Positions 30,204-39,512 are shown, counted from the stretch's first letter. The stretch is DNA of 49,323 nt from a bacterium (GCA_020057555.1 JAGVFR010000019.1:1-49323), one strand, 5' to 3'. Notes: generated by a model not told the origin, from the letters alone. Numbers and translations: made by a program.

Positions 30204-31415
30204 ATGAAAAAATATTTTGTAGTTTTCGGATCGCTATTTATCGTTGCACTAACTATTTTCGGTTTCAACTTATATTTACCAATCATCGAATCTCCAGCCG
30301 ACGAACGATTGATTACGCCAGCAGCAGAAGACTCGATCAAGAATCTATTTTCCGAAAAATACAACAAACCCATTTCGGAAATTAACATAATTATCACTAG
30401 CCAGGATGAGACTCACATCAGAGGAGGAGTATTTTTTTCCACAAGCGGCGAAGAAGATAACGGCATGTTTTTAGCAGTAAGAGAAAACAATCAGTTAAAG
30501 CTAGTTTATGACGGCAACGGTACAGTTCCATGTACAGAACTCATGGAATATGGTTTCACACAGGATCTGTTGGTTGGAATTTGTGATATAGAATCATCAA
30601 AAAAAACTCCAGCCAAAACCATGACTGTTAAAGTTTATTATATAGATACCAATGTCCCAAACCAGAATGGATCAGTTGGCTGTGGAGATGAAGCCATAGG
30701 TGTAGACAAGCCGATAGTTCCAACTGCATCTCTATTAGAGACAGCACTAGAAATTTTGTTATCTTCAGATCAGTCACTTATGGAAGGTGCTGGGCTTTAT
30801 AATGCTTTAGCAAACCAAAATTGGGAACTCGAAAGCGTGTCAATAATCAACGAAGAAGCTATTATAAAATTTTACGGTAAGTTTGTAGGGATGGGGGTAT
30901 GTGAGAACCCACGCATTAAAGCGCAAATTGAAAAAACAGCTCTTCAATTTTCAACAGTTAAAAAAGTTTCTATTTTTGTCGGTGGCATTTCGTTGGACGA
31001 ACTAATGTCTGCCAAGGATGAAAACATGGAAGTAAAAGTTTATTTCAACAATCCAGACATAGACTCGAATTGGGATACAGAATGCAGCAACGTCTTCGCA
31101 GTAGAAAGAGAGATCCCATTAACCAAATCTGTAGCGCTTGCCGCGATGGCAGAATTACTCAAAGGCCCAACTGAAGCCGAAGAAAACAATGGATATATAA
31201 CCAATATTAACACTGGAGTAAAAGTTCAAAAATTGACCATAGAAAACGGGGTAGCAAGAATCGATTTCGATGAACGGTTGGAATATCAAGTCGGTGGTTC
31301 CTGCAAAACTTCCGCAATCATCGCTCAAATCAAGCAAACTCTAAAACAATTCTCCACAGTTAATAGTGTGGTCATTTCAATAAACGGAGAGACCGAAGCG
31401 ATTTTGCAGCCCTAA
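30204..31415 (+). CDS. Membrane-anchored protein with two GerMN domains
   Basis: 403 residues with an N-terminal membrane anchor or signal (about 5-27) and no lipobox. Two GerMN-type domains are visible. The second is clearest: VEREIPLTKSVALAAMAELLKGPTEAEENNGYITNINTGVKVQKLTIENGVARIDFDERL, then IAQIKQTLKQFSTVNSVVISINGE (about 290-398). The first (about 145-265) repeats the pattern, including KAQIEKTALQFSTVKKVSIFVGG. GerMN domains occur in GerM and LpqB, exported proteins linked to cell-wall processes. Residues 40-130 resemble no known domain. Monocistronic: a terminator follows the gene. Confidence 0.82.
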   Translation: MKKYFVVFGSLFIVALTIFGFNLYLPIIESPADERLITPAAEDSIKNLFSEKYNKPISEINIIITSQDETHIRGGVFFSTSGEEDNGMFLAVRENNQLKLVYDGNGTVPCTELMEYGFTQDLLVGICDIESSKKTPAKTMTVKVYYIDTNVPNQNGSVGCGDEAIGVDKPIVPTASLLETALEILLSSDQSLMEGAGLYNALANQNWELESVSIINEEAIIKFYGKFVGMGVCENPRIKAQIEKTALQFSTVKKVSIFVGGISLDELMSAKDENMEVKVYFNNPDIDSNWDTECSNVFAVEREIPLTKSVALAAMAELLKGPTEAEENNGYITNINTGVKVQKLTIENGVARIDFDERLEYQVGGSCKTSAIIAQIKQTLKQFSTVNSVVISINGETEAILQP

Positions 31416-31479
31416 GGACTTAACTTTCTAGCATTTTTATTTTCAACTCAATTTTTACGCGCATTTAGTGATATAAATT

Positions 31480-31510
31480 AAAAACCTGTTTGGATCACCA
31501 AACGGGTTTT
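31480..31510. terminator. Bidirectional terminator
   Basis: AAACCTGTTTGG (31482-31493) pairs with CCAAACGGGTTT (31498-31509) around ATCA, with A- and T-tracts on both sides. It can end the GerMN transcript and the opposing tRNA-Glu transcript. Confidence 0.8.
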
Positions 31511-31523
31511 ATGTATTTAGAAA

Positions 31524-31598
31524 TGGTGACCCCACCGGGAGTCGAACCCGACTTTACAGGATGAGAACCTGTCGTCCTAACCGATAGACGATGGGGCC
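31524..31598 (-). tRNA. tRNA-Glu (CTC)
   Basis: 75 nt with encoded CCA on the minus strand. Acceptor stem GGCCCCA/TGGGGTC with one G-T pair; D-arm TCGTCTATCGGTTAGGAC typical of tRNA-Glu; anticodon stem ACAGG/CCTGT with loop TTCTCAT, giving anticodon CTC (Glu, codon GAG); T-arm TCGGGTTCGACTCCCGG. Confidence 0.95.
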
Positions 31599-31664
31599 TT
31601 AAAATTTTGTATTGAACTAAGCCATGAAATATTATCAACACCCCATCATTTTTGCAAGAAATTA

Positions 31665-31673
31665 TGTTATACT
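31665..31673 (+). promoter_or_regulatory. Extended -10 promoter of the antiporter gene
   Basis: TGTTATACT (TG-N-TATACT) ends 6 nt before the ATG at 31680, so the mRNA is predicted to start at the initiation codon (leaderless). No Shine-Dalgarno fits. Confidence 0.55.
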
Positions 31674-31679
31674 TCTCTT

Positions 31680-33344
31680 ATGCCAGTGGAGGAATTATTT
31701 TTTGAAATCGGATCAATACTTATTCTCGCAGCGTTTTTCTCGTTGATTATTTTTCGTTTTCGCCAGCCGCTCATTTTGGCATATATCGTTACTGGAGTGA
31801 TTGCCGGTCCAAGCATTCTCGCTCTCACGCAAAGTCAAGATATTTTTTCAGTCATGTCGCAAATCGGCGTGGCGTTTTTGTTATTCACTGTTGGTCTTGG
31901 TTTGAATTGGCGATTGTTCAAAGATGTTGGTGGAATTTCTCTTGCAACAGGTGTCGGACAAGTTTTATTGAGTTCGCTTTTGGGATTTGTTGCGGCGCTC
32001 CTTTTGGGATTTGATCCAATTTCAAGTCTTTATCTTGCGGTTGCGTTTGCATTTTCAAGCACGATCATAATCGTGAAACTTCTCATGGACAAAGAGGAGA
32101 TAGACACACTGTATGGACGAATCAGCGTTGGGTTTTTGATCGTGCAAGATTTCATCGCGATTTTGATTCTTCTTGGAATGTCGGCAGTCCGAGGCGGCGC
32201 ATCACTTGAACAAGCATTCATCGACGTTTTTGTAAAAGCGATAATTCTTTCAGCTGTTCTATGGCTTGTTGCTGTTCGAATTATTCCAAAACTTTTGTCA
32301 TACGTTGCAAAATCACAGGAGATGTTGCTTATTTTTTCAGTTGCATGGTGTTTTCTCATCGCAGGTATTTTGGTTTTTTTCGGATTCACAATGGAAGTTG
32401 GCGCGCTTATAGCCGGCATCTCGCTTTCCGGAAGTTTGTATCAACGTGAAATCAACGCGCGAATCCGTCCGCTTCGCGATTTTTTCCTCATGATTTTTTT
32501 TATTGTTCTTGGAACGCAGTTGCATCTTGATCAAGCAATAGTGTTGATCGTACCTGTCATTGTATTTAGTCTTTTGATTTTAATTGGCAAACCAATAATT
32601 GTTATCGCGATCATGCGCATTCTCGGATATCATCCACACACTGGATTTCTTGCCGGCACATCAGTCGCGCAGATTTCGGAATTTTCATTTATTTTGATAG
32701 CGGCTGGCATAACATCTGGACATATACAAGGTGATCTTCTAGCGTTTTCAACTGCAGTCGCATTAATTACGATCGCGATCAGCGCGTTTTGTATTGAAAA
32801 TAATGATTCTATTTTTGAGAAAGTTAGGCCTCTTTTCCATTGGCTTGAACCAAAACGAACGCTTGAAACTGAAAAAAAACGCAACATTCCTGTTGTACCC
32901 ATTCTTTTGTTTGGTTATCACCCAATCGGGTCAGTGGTTCTTCCAGTTGTTCACTCACTTCGTCAACAATATTTAATTGTGGATTTTGATCCAGAAGTTA
33001 TTCGTTCACTTTCTGCAATAGGCGAACCACATATCTACGGCGATGTAAGTGATGAAGCGTTTTTGGATGAACTTGAAGCTGATCGCGCAAAAATGGTGAT
33101 CTCAACAATTCCAGATGCCGCTGTAAGTAGTGACCTTTTAACTTTTTTGAAAAACAAGTCGTTTCGTGGAGTGAGTGTTGTAACTGTTCATACCGAAGAT
33201 GAAGCTCGACTTTGTTATGAACTTGGAGCAACGTACGTTATCGTTCCAAACGCACTTTCAGGTGAAAAATTTGCCGAGATCCTGAAAGGCAATCGAATTC
33301 AGAAAAAAGCATGGACTCTTGACAGAAAGCAGTTTTTGAGATAG
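31680..33344 (+). CDS. CPA2-family cation:proton antiporter with RCK_N domain (KefB-like)
   Basis: 554 residues. The first 385 are an integral membrane transporter of about 11-12 helices with CPA2 hallmarks: RQPLILAYIVTGVIAGPS, LLFTVGLGLNWRLFK, FSSTIIIVKLL, IVQDFIAILIL and GTSVAQISEFSFILIAAG. Residues about 410-530 form a Rossmann RCK_N/TrkA-N domain (VPILLFGYHPIGSVVLPVV, LIVDFDPEVI, IYGDVSDEAFLDEL). It would exchange K+ or Na+ for protons under nucleotide control. No RCK_C domain follows. Monocistronic, with a predicted leaderless promoter. Confidence 0.9.
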   Translation: MPVEELFFEIGSILILAAFFSLIIFRFRQPLILAYIVTGVIAGPSILALTQSQDIFSVMSQIGVAFLLFTVGLGLNWRLFKDVGGISLATGVGQVLLSSLLGFVAALLLGFDPISSLYLAVAFAFSSTIIIVKLLMDKEEIDTLYGRISVGFLIVQDFIAILILLGMSAVRGGASLEQAFIDVFVKAIILSAVLWLVAVRIIPKLLSYVAKSQEMLLIFSVAWCFLIAGILVFFGFTMEVGALIAGISLSGSLYQREINARIRPLRDFFLMIFFIVLGTQLHLDQAIVLIVPVIVFSLLILIGKPIIVIAIMRILGYHPHTGFLAGTSVAQISEFSFILIAAGITSGHIQGDLLAFSTAVALITIAISAFCIENNDSIFEKVRPLFHWLEPKRTLETEKKRNIPVVPILLFGYHPIGSVVLPVVHSLRQQYLIVDFDPEVIRSLSAIGEPHIYGDVSDEAFLDELEADRAKMVISTIPDAAVSSDLLTFLKNKSFRGVSVVTVHTEDEARLCYELGATYVIVPNALSGEKFAEILKGNRIQKKAWTLDRKQFLR

Positions 33345-33381
33345 TCTTTTTTGTTCTTAACAAAACTGGAAAGGAGAGAAC

Positions 33382-33801
33382 ATGATGCCAACACGGGTAA
33401 CATCGCTCTTTTCAGATCCGACGTTTTGCACACGAGTTCTTTCGAGGATTACGAGGCATTTCGGTTTTTACAAGGTCGACAAGCCCTACACATGCATGTT
33501 GGTTGTACCGCATGCGGACATCTCGTCCGAAATCCTTAACTACTGCTATATTGTTCATGTCAGAGATGATCTATCCGCGTTTGCGGCAGAGATTGAACTC
33601 GTTCGTCGTGAAGGAACAACCGACGAGTATTATTTCGGGTCATTTCTCTCGTTCGTGCACGAGGGAATGGCTGACACTGGAATGACCAAGCCAGGGACGC
33701 ATATTGTCCTGGGACCTTCAACACAGTTTCTCGAATTTCCGGCTGTAACGTCGGAGAGCTTGACTCTTGGTTCACGGAGTCCTGTACTGCCGACGATGTA
33801 A
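33382..33801 (+). CDS. Orphan protein of unknown function
   Basis: 139 residues, soluble, no motif recognised (starts MMPTRVTSLF). AAAGGAGAGAAC before the ATG is a strong ribosome site; a second ATG follows immediately at 33385. The stop codon lies in the loop of a terminator hairpin. Codon use is richer in G/C third positions than the adjacent antiporter and phosphatase genes. It is one of the self-contained orphan units interspersed among housekeeping genes. Confidence 0.68.
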   Translation: MMPTRVTSLFSDPTFCTRVLSRITRHFGFYKVDKPYTCMLVVPHADISSEILNYCYIVHVRDDLSAFAAEIELVRREGTTDEYYFGSFLSFVHEGMADTGMTKPGTHIVLGPSTQFLEFPAVTSESLTLGSRSPVLPTM

Positions 33802-33820
33802 TTCACACGTCGGTTTTTTT
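33790..33820 (+). terminator. Rho-independent terminator overlapping a stop codon
   Basis: CCGACG(A)TGT (33790-33799) pairs with ACACGTCGG (33805-33813), followed by seven T. The TAA stop is in the loop. Confidence 0.88.
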
Positions 33821-33829
33821 GATAAAAAA

Positions 33830-33861
33830 GTAGCAAAGTAGTAAAGTAGCAAAATAGTAGA
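33830..33861 (+). repeat. GTAGYARA octanucleotide tandem repeat, locus 4
   Basis: Units GTAGCAAA, GTAGTAAA, GTAGCAAA, ATAGTAGA. The last unit plus GGAAAATTT runs into the ATG at 33871, so the repeat supplies the AGAGGA ribosome site of the PP2C gene. Confidence 0.85.
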
Positions 33862-33870
33862 GGAAAATTT

Positions 33871-35535
33871 ATGCCAGAAACATTATCACGAAAAGAATAC
33901 ATCAAAGAGCAAGAACGCAACATAGATTTGATCAATGTTGGCGAACCTGCGATCATTGGAATTGCGTTCAAAGGCCATCCTGAAAGAAAACCGATTTGCG
34001 AGGATGTAAAAATAAATGATCCAGACAATGGTTTGTTTTTGGTTGCTGATGGTGTGACAAGAGCAAGCGGCTGGTTCGCGTCTCGTGAAACCGCTCGCAT
34101 ATTGAATGAAGGTCTTGGTGGAGAATTAGATGATCAAATCAAACGAATCGCTCAAAATAAAAATATTGATTCAAAACGTAAAGAAAAATTGATTGACGCG
34201 CTTGTTCGATCAGAAATACGCAGTTCAATTTTGGAAGCTGACAATCATATCATTACAAGAGTCAAAACTGATTCAAAAATGCGAGCGTCCGCAACAACTG
34301 TATCAGTTGCAAAACTTGTTGAAATGCCGGACGGTGAGCAGAGTATTTTTTTATCAAATATCGGCGACAGTCGTATTTTTATTATGCGAAAAGGGAAACT
34401 TTCTCGATTGACTAAAGACGACAGTTTACTCACATTCGCTGTTTCAGAAAAAATAATGAGCGAAGAGCAGGCACGACAAATTGATCAGGCGAACTCTTTA
34501 GATGAAGTTCCTGATCGTTGGAAATCATATTACAGACAAAGAAATCAAGTGATGAATTCTGTTGGAGGGCATGGACTCAAGGAAGTGGAGGTGCACCGTT
34601 TTTCTCTTGAAAAGGGTGATCGAATTATTCTCGCGTCAGACGGACTTACAGATCAATTGAAAGAAAACGAGATTGAATTTGCTTTGCTAGAATTTGAGAA
34701 TCCGCGTGAAGCAGAACGAGCGTTGCAACAAAGAGCTGAAAAAATGTCGCTTGATGGAACATTGCCACGTTCAAAAGGCGATGACATTGCAGTTGTCGTT
34801 CATGAAGTTGGAGAACATGGTCCTGATCGCGCGTCTCGTGCAATTCAAAAAGAATCTGAACCCGAAATTTTTACATTAAAACAAATAGATGGATGGCGAT
34901 CTGATGCGGCGCGATTGCAACAAGAAATTCGAACTGATCGAGAAAAAGCAACGAACATTGATACAGAAACAAAAGAAGGGATTGATCTTCTTATTAAATT
35001 CAAAAATAAAGAACAAGATATTTCCGTTCTTGATTATTGGATAGCGCGAGCTGTTGTGCAGGAGACTAGTAAAGATATTCCAGTGCGTTTTGAAAAAGGA
35101 CAACAGGTTCAAGTTTTTAGAACTGATTTTGAACCTCCGTCGTATGATCGAGCGTTGTGGGTAGTATCTTTATATGACGCAAAAAATGACCGTTATCTTT
35201 TGGATCATCCATCAAAAAAACAGCACAGGTTTGTTGAACGATTTACGCTTGAGCTTTGGCAAAAGGGAAGTCTTGTTCGACCGGATGATGTTGTTGACGG
35301 ATACAAAGTGATTGGAAGTGAGACCGGTGGTAATCTTGTTTTAATGAAGAAAAAGCCTGACACACTTGTTCGTCGAGTTGAGACAGAATTAACAGTAGAT
35401 AAAATAGTGCGAGATGACATGCTAAAAGCGCGTGCCGCAAAAAAAGAAATGACACGATCACTTGAACGCGCAAATGCGTTAAAAGGCGAAATTCAGTTTC
35501 TTACAGAAAAGAAAGTTAAACTTTTAGCGAAATAG
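33871..35535 (+). CDS. PP2C-family serine/threonine phosphatase with C-terminal extension
   Basis: 554 residues. Residues about 25-310 form a PPM/PP2C phosphatase with its metal-binding motifs: ED at 44-45, LVADGVTRASG at 58-68, ASATTVSV, SNIGDSRIFI, ILASDGLTDQ and SKGDDIAVVV. The remaining 240 residues contain helical stretches (LQQEIRTDREKAT), a beta-rich segment with FEKGQQVQVFRTDFEP, and a terminal coiled coil (about 520-550, MTRSLERANALKGEIQFLTEKK). It has no membrane segment. It would dephosphorylate Ser/Thr-phosphoproteins; no partner kinase is visible in the window. The gene ends 8 bp before hairpin element copy 4. Confidence 0.9.
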   Translation: MPETLSRKEYIKEQERNIDLINVGEPAIIGIAFKGHPERKPICEDVKINDPDNGLFLVADGVTRASGWFASRETARILNEGLGGELDDQIKRIAQNKNIDSKRKEKLIDALVRSEIRSSILEADNHIITRVKTDSKMRASATTVSVAKLVEMPDGEQSIFLSNIGDSRIFIMRKGKLSRLTKDDSLLTFAVSEKIMSEEQARQIDQANSLDEVPDRWKSYYRQRNQVMNSVGGHGLKEVEVHRFSLEKGDRIILASDGLTDQLKENEIEFALLEFENPREAERALQQRAEKMSLDGTLPRSKGDDIAVVVHEVGEHGPDRASRAIQKESEPEIFTLKQIDGWRSDAARLQQEIRTDREKATNIDTETKEGIDLLIKFKNKEQDISVLDYWIARAVVQETSKDIPVRFEKGQQVQVFRTDFEPPSYDRALWVVSLYDAKNDRYLLDHPSKKQHRFVERFTLELWQKGSLVRPDDVVDGYKVIGSETGGNLVLMKKKPDTLVRRVETELTVDKIVRDDMLKARAAKKEMTRSLERANALKGEIQFLTEKKVKLLAK

Positions 35536-35543
35536 ATTTAATC

Positions 35544-35620
35544 AGGAGCAGTTTACGCTATGTCGTAGGGAACAACAGCGAAGAGTCTGTTGGCCCGGAG
35601 ACATGGCGTAAACTGCTCCT
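35544..35620 (+). repeat. Hairpin element family, copy 4
   Basis: 77 bp. Arms AGGAGCAGTTTACGCTATGTC and GACATGGCGTAAACTGCTCC match at every position but one, which is a T-G pair on the core strand. Core TAGGGAACAACAGCGAAG, AGTCTGTTGGCCCGGAG: ACAGC/GTCTGT replaces ACGGC/GTCCGT, so both sides of the inner stem changed together. Confidence 0.92.
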
Positions 35621-35658
35621 TTGTTTACGTCTATCTCACCCTTCAACTCTTTTTCCGC

Positions 35659-35698
35659 TTGACAATATAAATTAGCACTCTATAATTTGGAGTGCTAA
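35659..35698 (+). promoter_or_regulatory. Heat-shock promoter with perfect CIRCE operator
   Basis: The inverted repeat TTAGCACTC-N9-GAGTGCTAA (35672-35698) is a perfect CIRCE element, the HrcA binding site. A promoter is built around it: TTGACA (35659-35664), a 16-bp spacer and TATAAT (35681-35686), the -10 box falling in the CIRCE loop. HrcA binding would directly block RNA polymerase. The hrcA ATG follows only 9 bp downstream. Confidence 0.95.
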
Positions 35699-35706
35699 TT
35701 TGTTTT

Positions 35707-36405
35707 ATGCTCGATTCCAGAAAAGAAACCATTCTTCAACTAATTATTGAGGATTTTATCAAAACGGCCGAACCGGTTGGTTCAAAGCATTTGGCTGATG
35801 ATTTTGGAATGAACGTTTCTCCAGCAACAATTCGAAATGACATGGCAGTTTTGGAGCAAGAAGGATATTTAAGACAAACACACACTTCGTCCGGTCGAGT
35901 TCCAACAGAACAAGCGTATTTATACTATCTGCAAAATGTTGTTCAACCAAAATGTCAGCAAAACGAAGTTGATAATTTGCGAGCCGGTATGCAATCTTCA
36001 AAGTCAATCGAGTCAACTCTAAAAACGATCGCGAAACAACTTGTTGATTTGACTGGAGAGACTGTTATTCTTGCTTTTGATCCTCGATGGAGTTATTATA
36101 CCGGCGTTTCAAATCTTTTTCAGAAGCCAGAATTTCAAGAAGACAATCTTTTCCATTCCATTTCGCGGTTTGTAGATCAGTTTGATGATGTGCTTGCACA
36201 GATGTTTGAAGCGACACAAGAAGAGCAAATGGTTTACATTGGTTCACGAAATCCGTTCGGTGATCAAATGTCAACAATTTTGATTCGATACCAGGTACAT
36301 GATTCGCGTCATGGACTTCTTGGTTTGGTCGGACCTTTGCGTATGAATTATTCAAAAAATATTGCGCTAATGGAACGCGCAAAAGAATTGATTGGAAAAT
36401 TATGA
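35707..36405 (+). CDS. hrcA: Heat-inducible transcription repressor HrcA (short form)
   Basis: 232 residues, about 100 shorter than typical HrcA. The N-terminal winged helix is well conserved (RKETILQLIIEDFIKTAEPVGSKHLADDFGMNVSPATIRNDMAVLEQEGYL, then THTSSGRVPTEQAYLYYL). The C-terminal part keeps IGSRNPF and HGLLGLVGPLRMNY but seems to lack much of the GAF-like and insert region. The start at 35707 is chosen because a GTG at 35692 lies within CIRCE, upstream of the expected transcription start. The predicted leader is about 14 nt. It represses this operon through CIRCE and overlaps grpE by ATGA. Confidence 0.95.
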   Translation: MLDSRKETILQLIIEDFIKTAEPVGSKHLADDFGMNVSPATIRNDMAVLEQEGYLRQTHTSSGRVPTEQAYLYYLQNVVQPKCQQNEVDNLRAGMQSSKSIESTLKTIAKQLVDLTGETVILAFDPRWSYYTGVSNLFQKPEFQEDNLFHSISRFVDQFDDVLAQMFEATQEEQMVYIGSRNPFGDQMSTILIRYQVHDSRHGLLGLVGPLRMNYSKNIALMERAKELIGKL

Positions 36406-36905
36406 CAAATGAAAAAATTAAAGATGACGAAGAAGACCAAAAGGACAAAGAAGATCAAGAGGGTAAAGACATGCAGAAGTGTGAGGAATATCTAAACGGA
36501 TGGAAACGAGCGCTTGCGGATTACGATAATTTGAAAAAAGATTTAATGAACGAACGTGTTCAAATGAGGAACTTGGCAATCGAACAAATGTCGCTTTCTA
36601 TTTTGCCGGTTCTTGATAATTTTGATCAAGCACTTAGATTCAAACCAGATGGACTTGATGAAAAAACAGAAAAATGGTTGCAAGGAATTTTGCATGTTCG
36701 GACACAACTTGAAAACGTTATGCAAGATATGGGATGCAAACCGTTTGGAAAAGATGGTGAACAGTTTGATCCTCTTCAACATTCCGCAGTAGACAAGCGT
36801 GAATCAGAAGGAAAAGAATCAGGAATAATTTTGGAAGTTCATAAACGCGGATGGAAACGTGGCGAACGTTTGATCCGTCCAGCAATCGTAATTGTAAGTA
36901 AATAA
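36402..36905 (+). CDS. grpE: Nucleotide exchange factor GrpE
   Basis: 167 residues. A charged N-terminus ([15 protein letters not shown]) leads into the long helix [29 protein letters not shown] (written here without its first residues), then [17 protein letters not shown] and the C-terminal beta domain with [15 protein letters not shown] and [22 protein letters not shown], matching the GrpE signature. It releases ADP from DnaK. It overlaps hrcA by 4 nt and precedes dnaK by 5 nt, so the three are one operon. Confidence 0.96.
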   Translation: MTNEKIKDDEEDQKDKEDQEGKDMQKCEEYLNGWKRALADYDNLKKDLMNERVQMRNLAIEQMSLSILPVLDNFDQALRFKPDGLDEKTEKWLQGILHVRTQLENVMQDMGCKPFGKDGEQFDPLQHSAVDKRESEGKESGIILEVHKRGWKRGERLIRPAIVIVSK

Positions 36906-36910
36906 TCATT

Positions 36911-38782
36911 ATGCCAAAAATTATCGGAATTGATCTTGGAACAACAAATTCTTGTGTTGCCATTATCGAAGGTGGTCAGCCAAAAGTTCTTGAAAATAAA
37001 GAAGGTAGCCGTACAACTCCGTCTATTGTTGGAATTACAAAAAGCGGTGAGCGTATCGTTGGGCTTCCTGCAAAGCGTCAAGCAATCACGAATCCAAAAA
37101 ATACTTTGTATTCAATCAAGCGTTTGATTGGTCGTCGTTGGGATGATTCTGAAGTTCAACGCGACAAACAAGTCATGCCATTTGAAATTTTGAAACATGG
37201 TGATGGAGTGGCCGTAAAAATGAATGACAAAGAATATACTCCGGAAGAAATTTCAGCCATGATTCTTCAGAAAATAAAAGCGGACGCCGAAGAAAAACTT
37301 GGTGAAAAAATTGAGGAAGCAATTATTACTGTTCCTGCATATTTTGATGATGCGCAACGCAACGCGACAAAAGTTGCTGGTGAAATAGCAGGTCTTAAAG
37401 TTCGTCGAATTATCAACGAGCCAACTGCGGCCGCACTTGCTTATGGTTTTGATAAAAAGAAAGGTCAACAGATCATGGTTTATGATTTGGGTGGTGGGAC
37501 ATTTGATGTTTCAGTTTTGGATGTTTCCGAAGACACAGTCGAAGTGAAAGCTACAAACGGTGACACACATTTGGGCGGAGACGATTTTGATCGCGTGATT
37601 ATTGATTGGATTTTATCAGAATTCAAAAAACAAGAGGGAATTGATTTGAGCAAAGATGCGCTTGCACTTCAACGTATTAAAGATGCGGCTGAACGAGGAA
37701 AGATTGAATTATCAACAGCACAACAAACAGAAATCAATCAGCCATTTATCACATCAGACGCGAATGGTCCAAAACATTTGGTTTTGACGTTTACGCGCTC
37801 GAAACTTGAAGAGCTTTGTGGTGAACTCATTCGTAAAACACTTGGACCAGTTGAGTCAGCTCTTAAAGATGCAAAAATTGGAAAAGGAGATATTGATGAA
37901 ATTGTTATGGTTGGCGGAATGACACGAATGCCTCTTGTTCAAAAAACTGTTGAAGAATTTTTTGGAAAGAAACCGAACATCAGTGTGAATCCTGATGAAG
38001 TCGTCGCACTTGGCGCGGCTGTTCAAGCCGGAGTTTTGCAAGGAGAAGTGAAAGACGTTTTGCTTTTGGATGTCACGCCTTTGTCGCTTGGAATTGAAAC
38101 GCTTGGTGGAGTTATGACAAAATTGATCGAACGAAATACAACTGTTCCAACTTCAAAATCACAAATTTTTTCTACTGCCGCTGACAGTCAGTCAACTGTT
38201 GAAATTCATGTTTTGCAAGGCGAGCGAGAAATGGCTGGCGGAAATAAAACACTCGGAAGATTTATTTTGTCTGGTTTGCCAATGGCGCCACGTGGAGTTC
38301 CTCAAGTTGAAGTGAAGTTTGATATTGACGCGAACGGAATTTTGAATGTTGCCGCAACAGACAAAGCAAGCGGTAAGTCACAGACTATTACGATTCAGGG
38401 CTCAACAGGTTTATCTAAAGATGAAATTGAAAAAATGAAACAGGATGCGCAAACACATGCAGAGGAAGATAAAAAACAAAAAGAAAAAGTTGAACATCAG
38501 AATTTAGCAGAAACAATGATTTATACTGCTGAAAAAATGTTGAAAGATGCTGGAGAAAAAGTGACTGCTGACGAGAAAAAAGAAGTTGAGGAAAAAATTG
38601 AAGCTTTGAAAAAAGTAAAAGATGGAGACGATCACGAAGCAATCAAAAAAGCCGCTGATGAGTTGTCAACTGTTGCGCAAAAAGTTGGAGCGAAAATGTA
38701 TCAAGGAGGGCAAGAGGCAGGAGGTGGACAGAAAAAAGACGAGCCAGTTGATGCTGAATTCAAAGAGAAAAAAGAAGAATAA
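36911..38782 (+). CDS. dnaK: Chaperone protein DnaK (Hsp70)
   Basis: 623 residues, standard for DnaK. N-terminal ATPase signatures: [28 protein letters not shown]-type [18 protein letters not shown], and [14 protein letters not shown]. The inter-domain linker [16 protein letters not shown] and the substrate-binding domain follow, with a Gly/Glu-rich C-terminal tail ending EFKEKKEE. It refolds proteins in an ATP cycle driven by DnaJ and GrpE. It lies in the CIRCE-controlled hrcA-grpE-dnaK operon; a hairpin follows and dnaJ is displaced by two small genes. Confidence 0.98.
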   Translation: MPKIIGIDLGTTNSCVAIIEGGQPKVLENKEGSRTTPSIVGITKSGERIVGLPAKRQAITNPKNTLYSIKRLIGRRWDDSEVQRDKQVMPFEILKHGDGVAVKMNDKEYTPEEISAMILQKIKADAEEKLGEKIEEAIITVPAYFDDAQRNATKVAGEIAGLKVRRIINEPTAAALAYGFDKKKGQQIMVYDLGGGTFDVSVLDVSEDTVEVKATNGDTHLGGDDFDRVIIDWILSEFKKQEGIDLSKDALALQRIKDAAERGKIELSTAQQTEINQPFITSDANGPKHLVLTFTRSKLEELCGELIRKTLGPVESALKDAKIGKGDIDEIVMVGGMTRMPLVQKTVEEFFGKKPNISVNPDEVVALGAAVQAGVLQGEVKDVLLLDVTPLSLGIETLGGVMTKLIERNTTVPTSKSQIFSTAADSQSTVEIHVLQGEREMAGGNKTLGRFILSGLPMAPRGVPQVEVKFDIDANGILNVAATDKASGKSQTITIQGSTGLSKDEIEKMKQDAQTHAEEDKKQKEKVEHQNLAETMIYTAEKMLKDAGEKVTADEKKEVEEKIEALKKVKDGDDHEAIKKAADELSTVAQKVGAKMYQGGQEAGGGQKKDEPVDAEFKEKKEE

Positions 38783-38792
38783 GTTAATAAGA

Positions 38793-38823
38793 ACAGACGT
38801 CCAAAATCCGGGGCGTCTGTTTT
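38793..38823 (+). terminator. Hairpin terminator after dnaK
   Basis: ACAGACG (38793-38799) pairs with CGTCTGT (38814-38820), the interior possibly extending the stem, followed by a short TTT tail. The U-tract is weak. Confidence 0.65.
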
Positions 38824-38826
38824 ATG

Positions 38827-38855
38827 TTGACAATTATTCGGAAATATGAGATTAT
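38827..38855 (+). promoter_or_regulatory. Promoter of the 38915 gene
   Basis: TTGACA (38827-38832), a 17-bp spacer and GATTAT (38850-38855), directly after the dnaK terminator. It rules out a start at 38846 and supports the ATG at 38915. Confidence 0.6.
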
Positions 38856-38914
38856 GCCGTGTCTGGTTTACAGCACCAGCAAGTCCAATCAACAAGCTGT
38901 TGGAGGAAATAGCA

Positions 38915-39217
38915 ATGGAACGTTCGGTCAATCTAGTCGTAATCCTTGACAATACAGGGCGTCATTCTGTCAATATCGCTCCTACTGACTGCGACGACTT
39001 GTCACAGGCGCGAGCATTCTTGTCTGGATTTGGAAGTGACGACAAGGTTGTCGATTTCTTTTCCATCGAAGAGACCAAGCCTGACGATCCTGGGTTCGGA
39101 ATGTTCTTGCAGTTGCTCACGATGGATACAACACGTGGAACGATGGAGGAGATTTTGACTACCGCATTTCTGCAAGGTCTGCGTATCCCATACGATATCG
39201 CGGCTGGTCTTGCGTGA
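38915..39217 (+). CDS. Small orphan protein between dnaK and dnaJ
   Basis: 100 residues from ATG 38915, preceded by GGAGGAAATAGCA; an upstream frame start at 38846 overlaps the promoter. The acidic soluble protein (starts MERSVNLVVI) has no recognised domain. It has its own promoter and sits with another orphan gene (39267) between dnaK and dnaJ, with no terminator between the two, so they are likely co-transcribed. Its codon use is more GC-rich than that of the chaperone genes. Confidence 0.65.
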   Translation: MERSVNLVVILDNTGRHSVNIAPTDCDDLSQARAFLSGFGSDDKVVDFFSIEETKPDDPGFGMFLQLLTMDTTRGTMEEILTTAFLQGLRIPYDIAAGLA

Positions 39218-39266
39218 TCAGTCACTGATTCAGAGACGTTCTTAACATAGGTTGAAAGGAAAAACC

Positions 39267-39512
39267 ATGGCGACGCTACGAGACTTGTTTGTAGTCTACA
39301 AAGAAATCGATCAGACATTTTCGCTCTTCGGAGCAAGCGCTGCGGCAGTGAAGCGATTCAATGATCTGTCTGATGAGGTTCGTGATGCCATCATGGAAGA
39401 GAATGGGCTCAAAAGTCCTGATGAAGCATTAGTTTTGTCTCGCAACACTCCGCTTGGCGAGAAGTCTCTGGCCGCAATGGAGGCTCTCAAGTTGTTCTGT
39501 CCCCAGGACTGA
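39267..39512 (+). CDS. Small orphan protein between dnaK and dnaJ
   Basis: 81 residues from ATG 39267, with AAAGGAAAAACC upstream; a start at 39252 would add five residues. Predicted mostly helical (VKRFNDLSDEVRDAIMEENG, DEALVL), soluble, no known family. It follows the 38915 gene by 49 bp and its end overlaps a strong terminator, closing a two-gene unit. Confidence 0.65.
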   Translation: MATLRDLFVVYKEIDQTFSLFGASAAAVKRFNDLSDEVRDAIMEENGLKSPDEALVLSRNTPLGEKSLAAMEALKLFCPQD

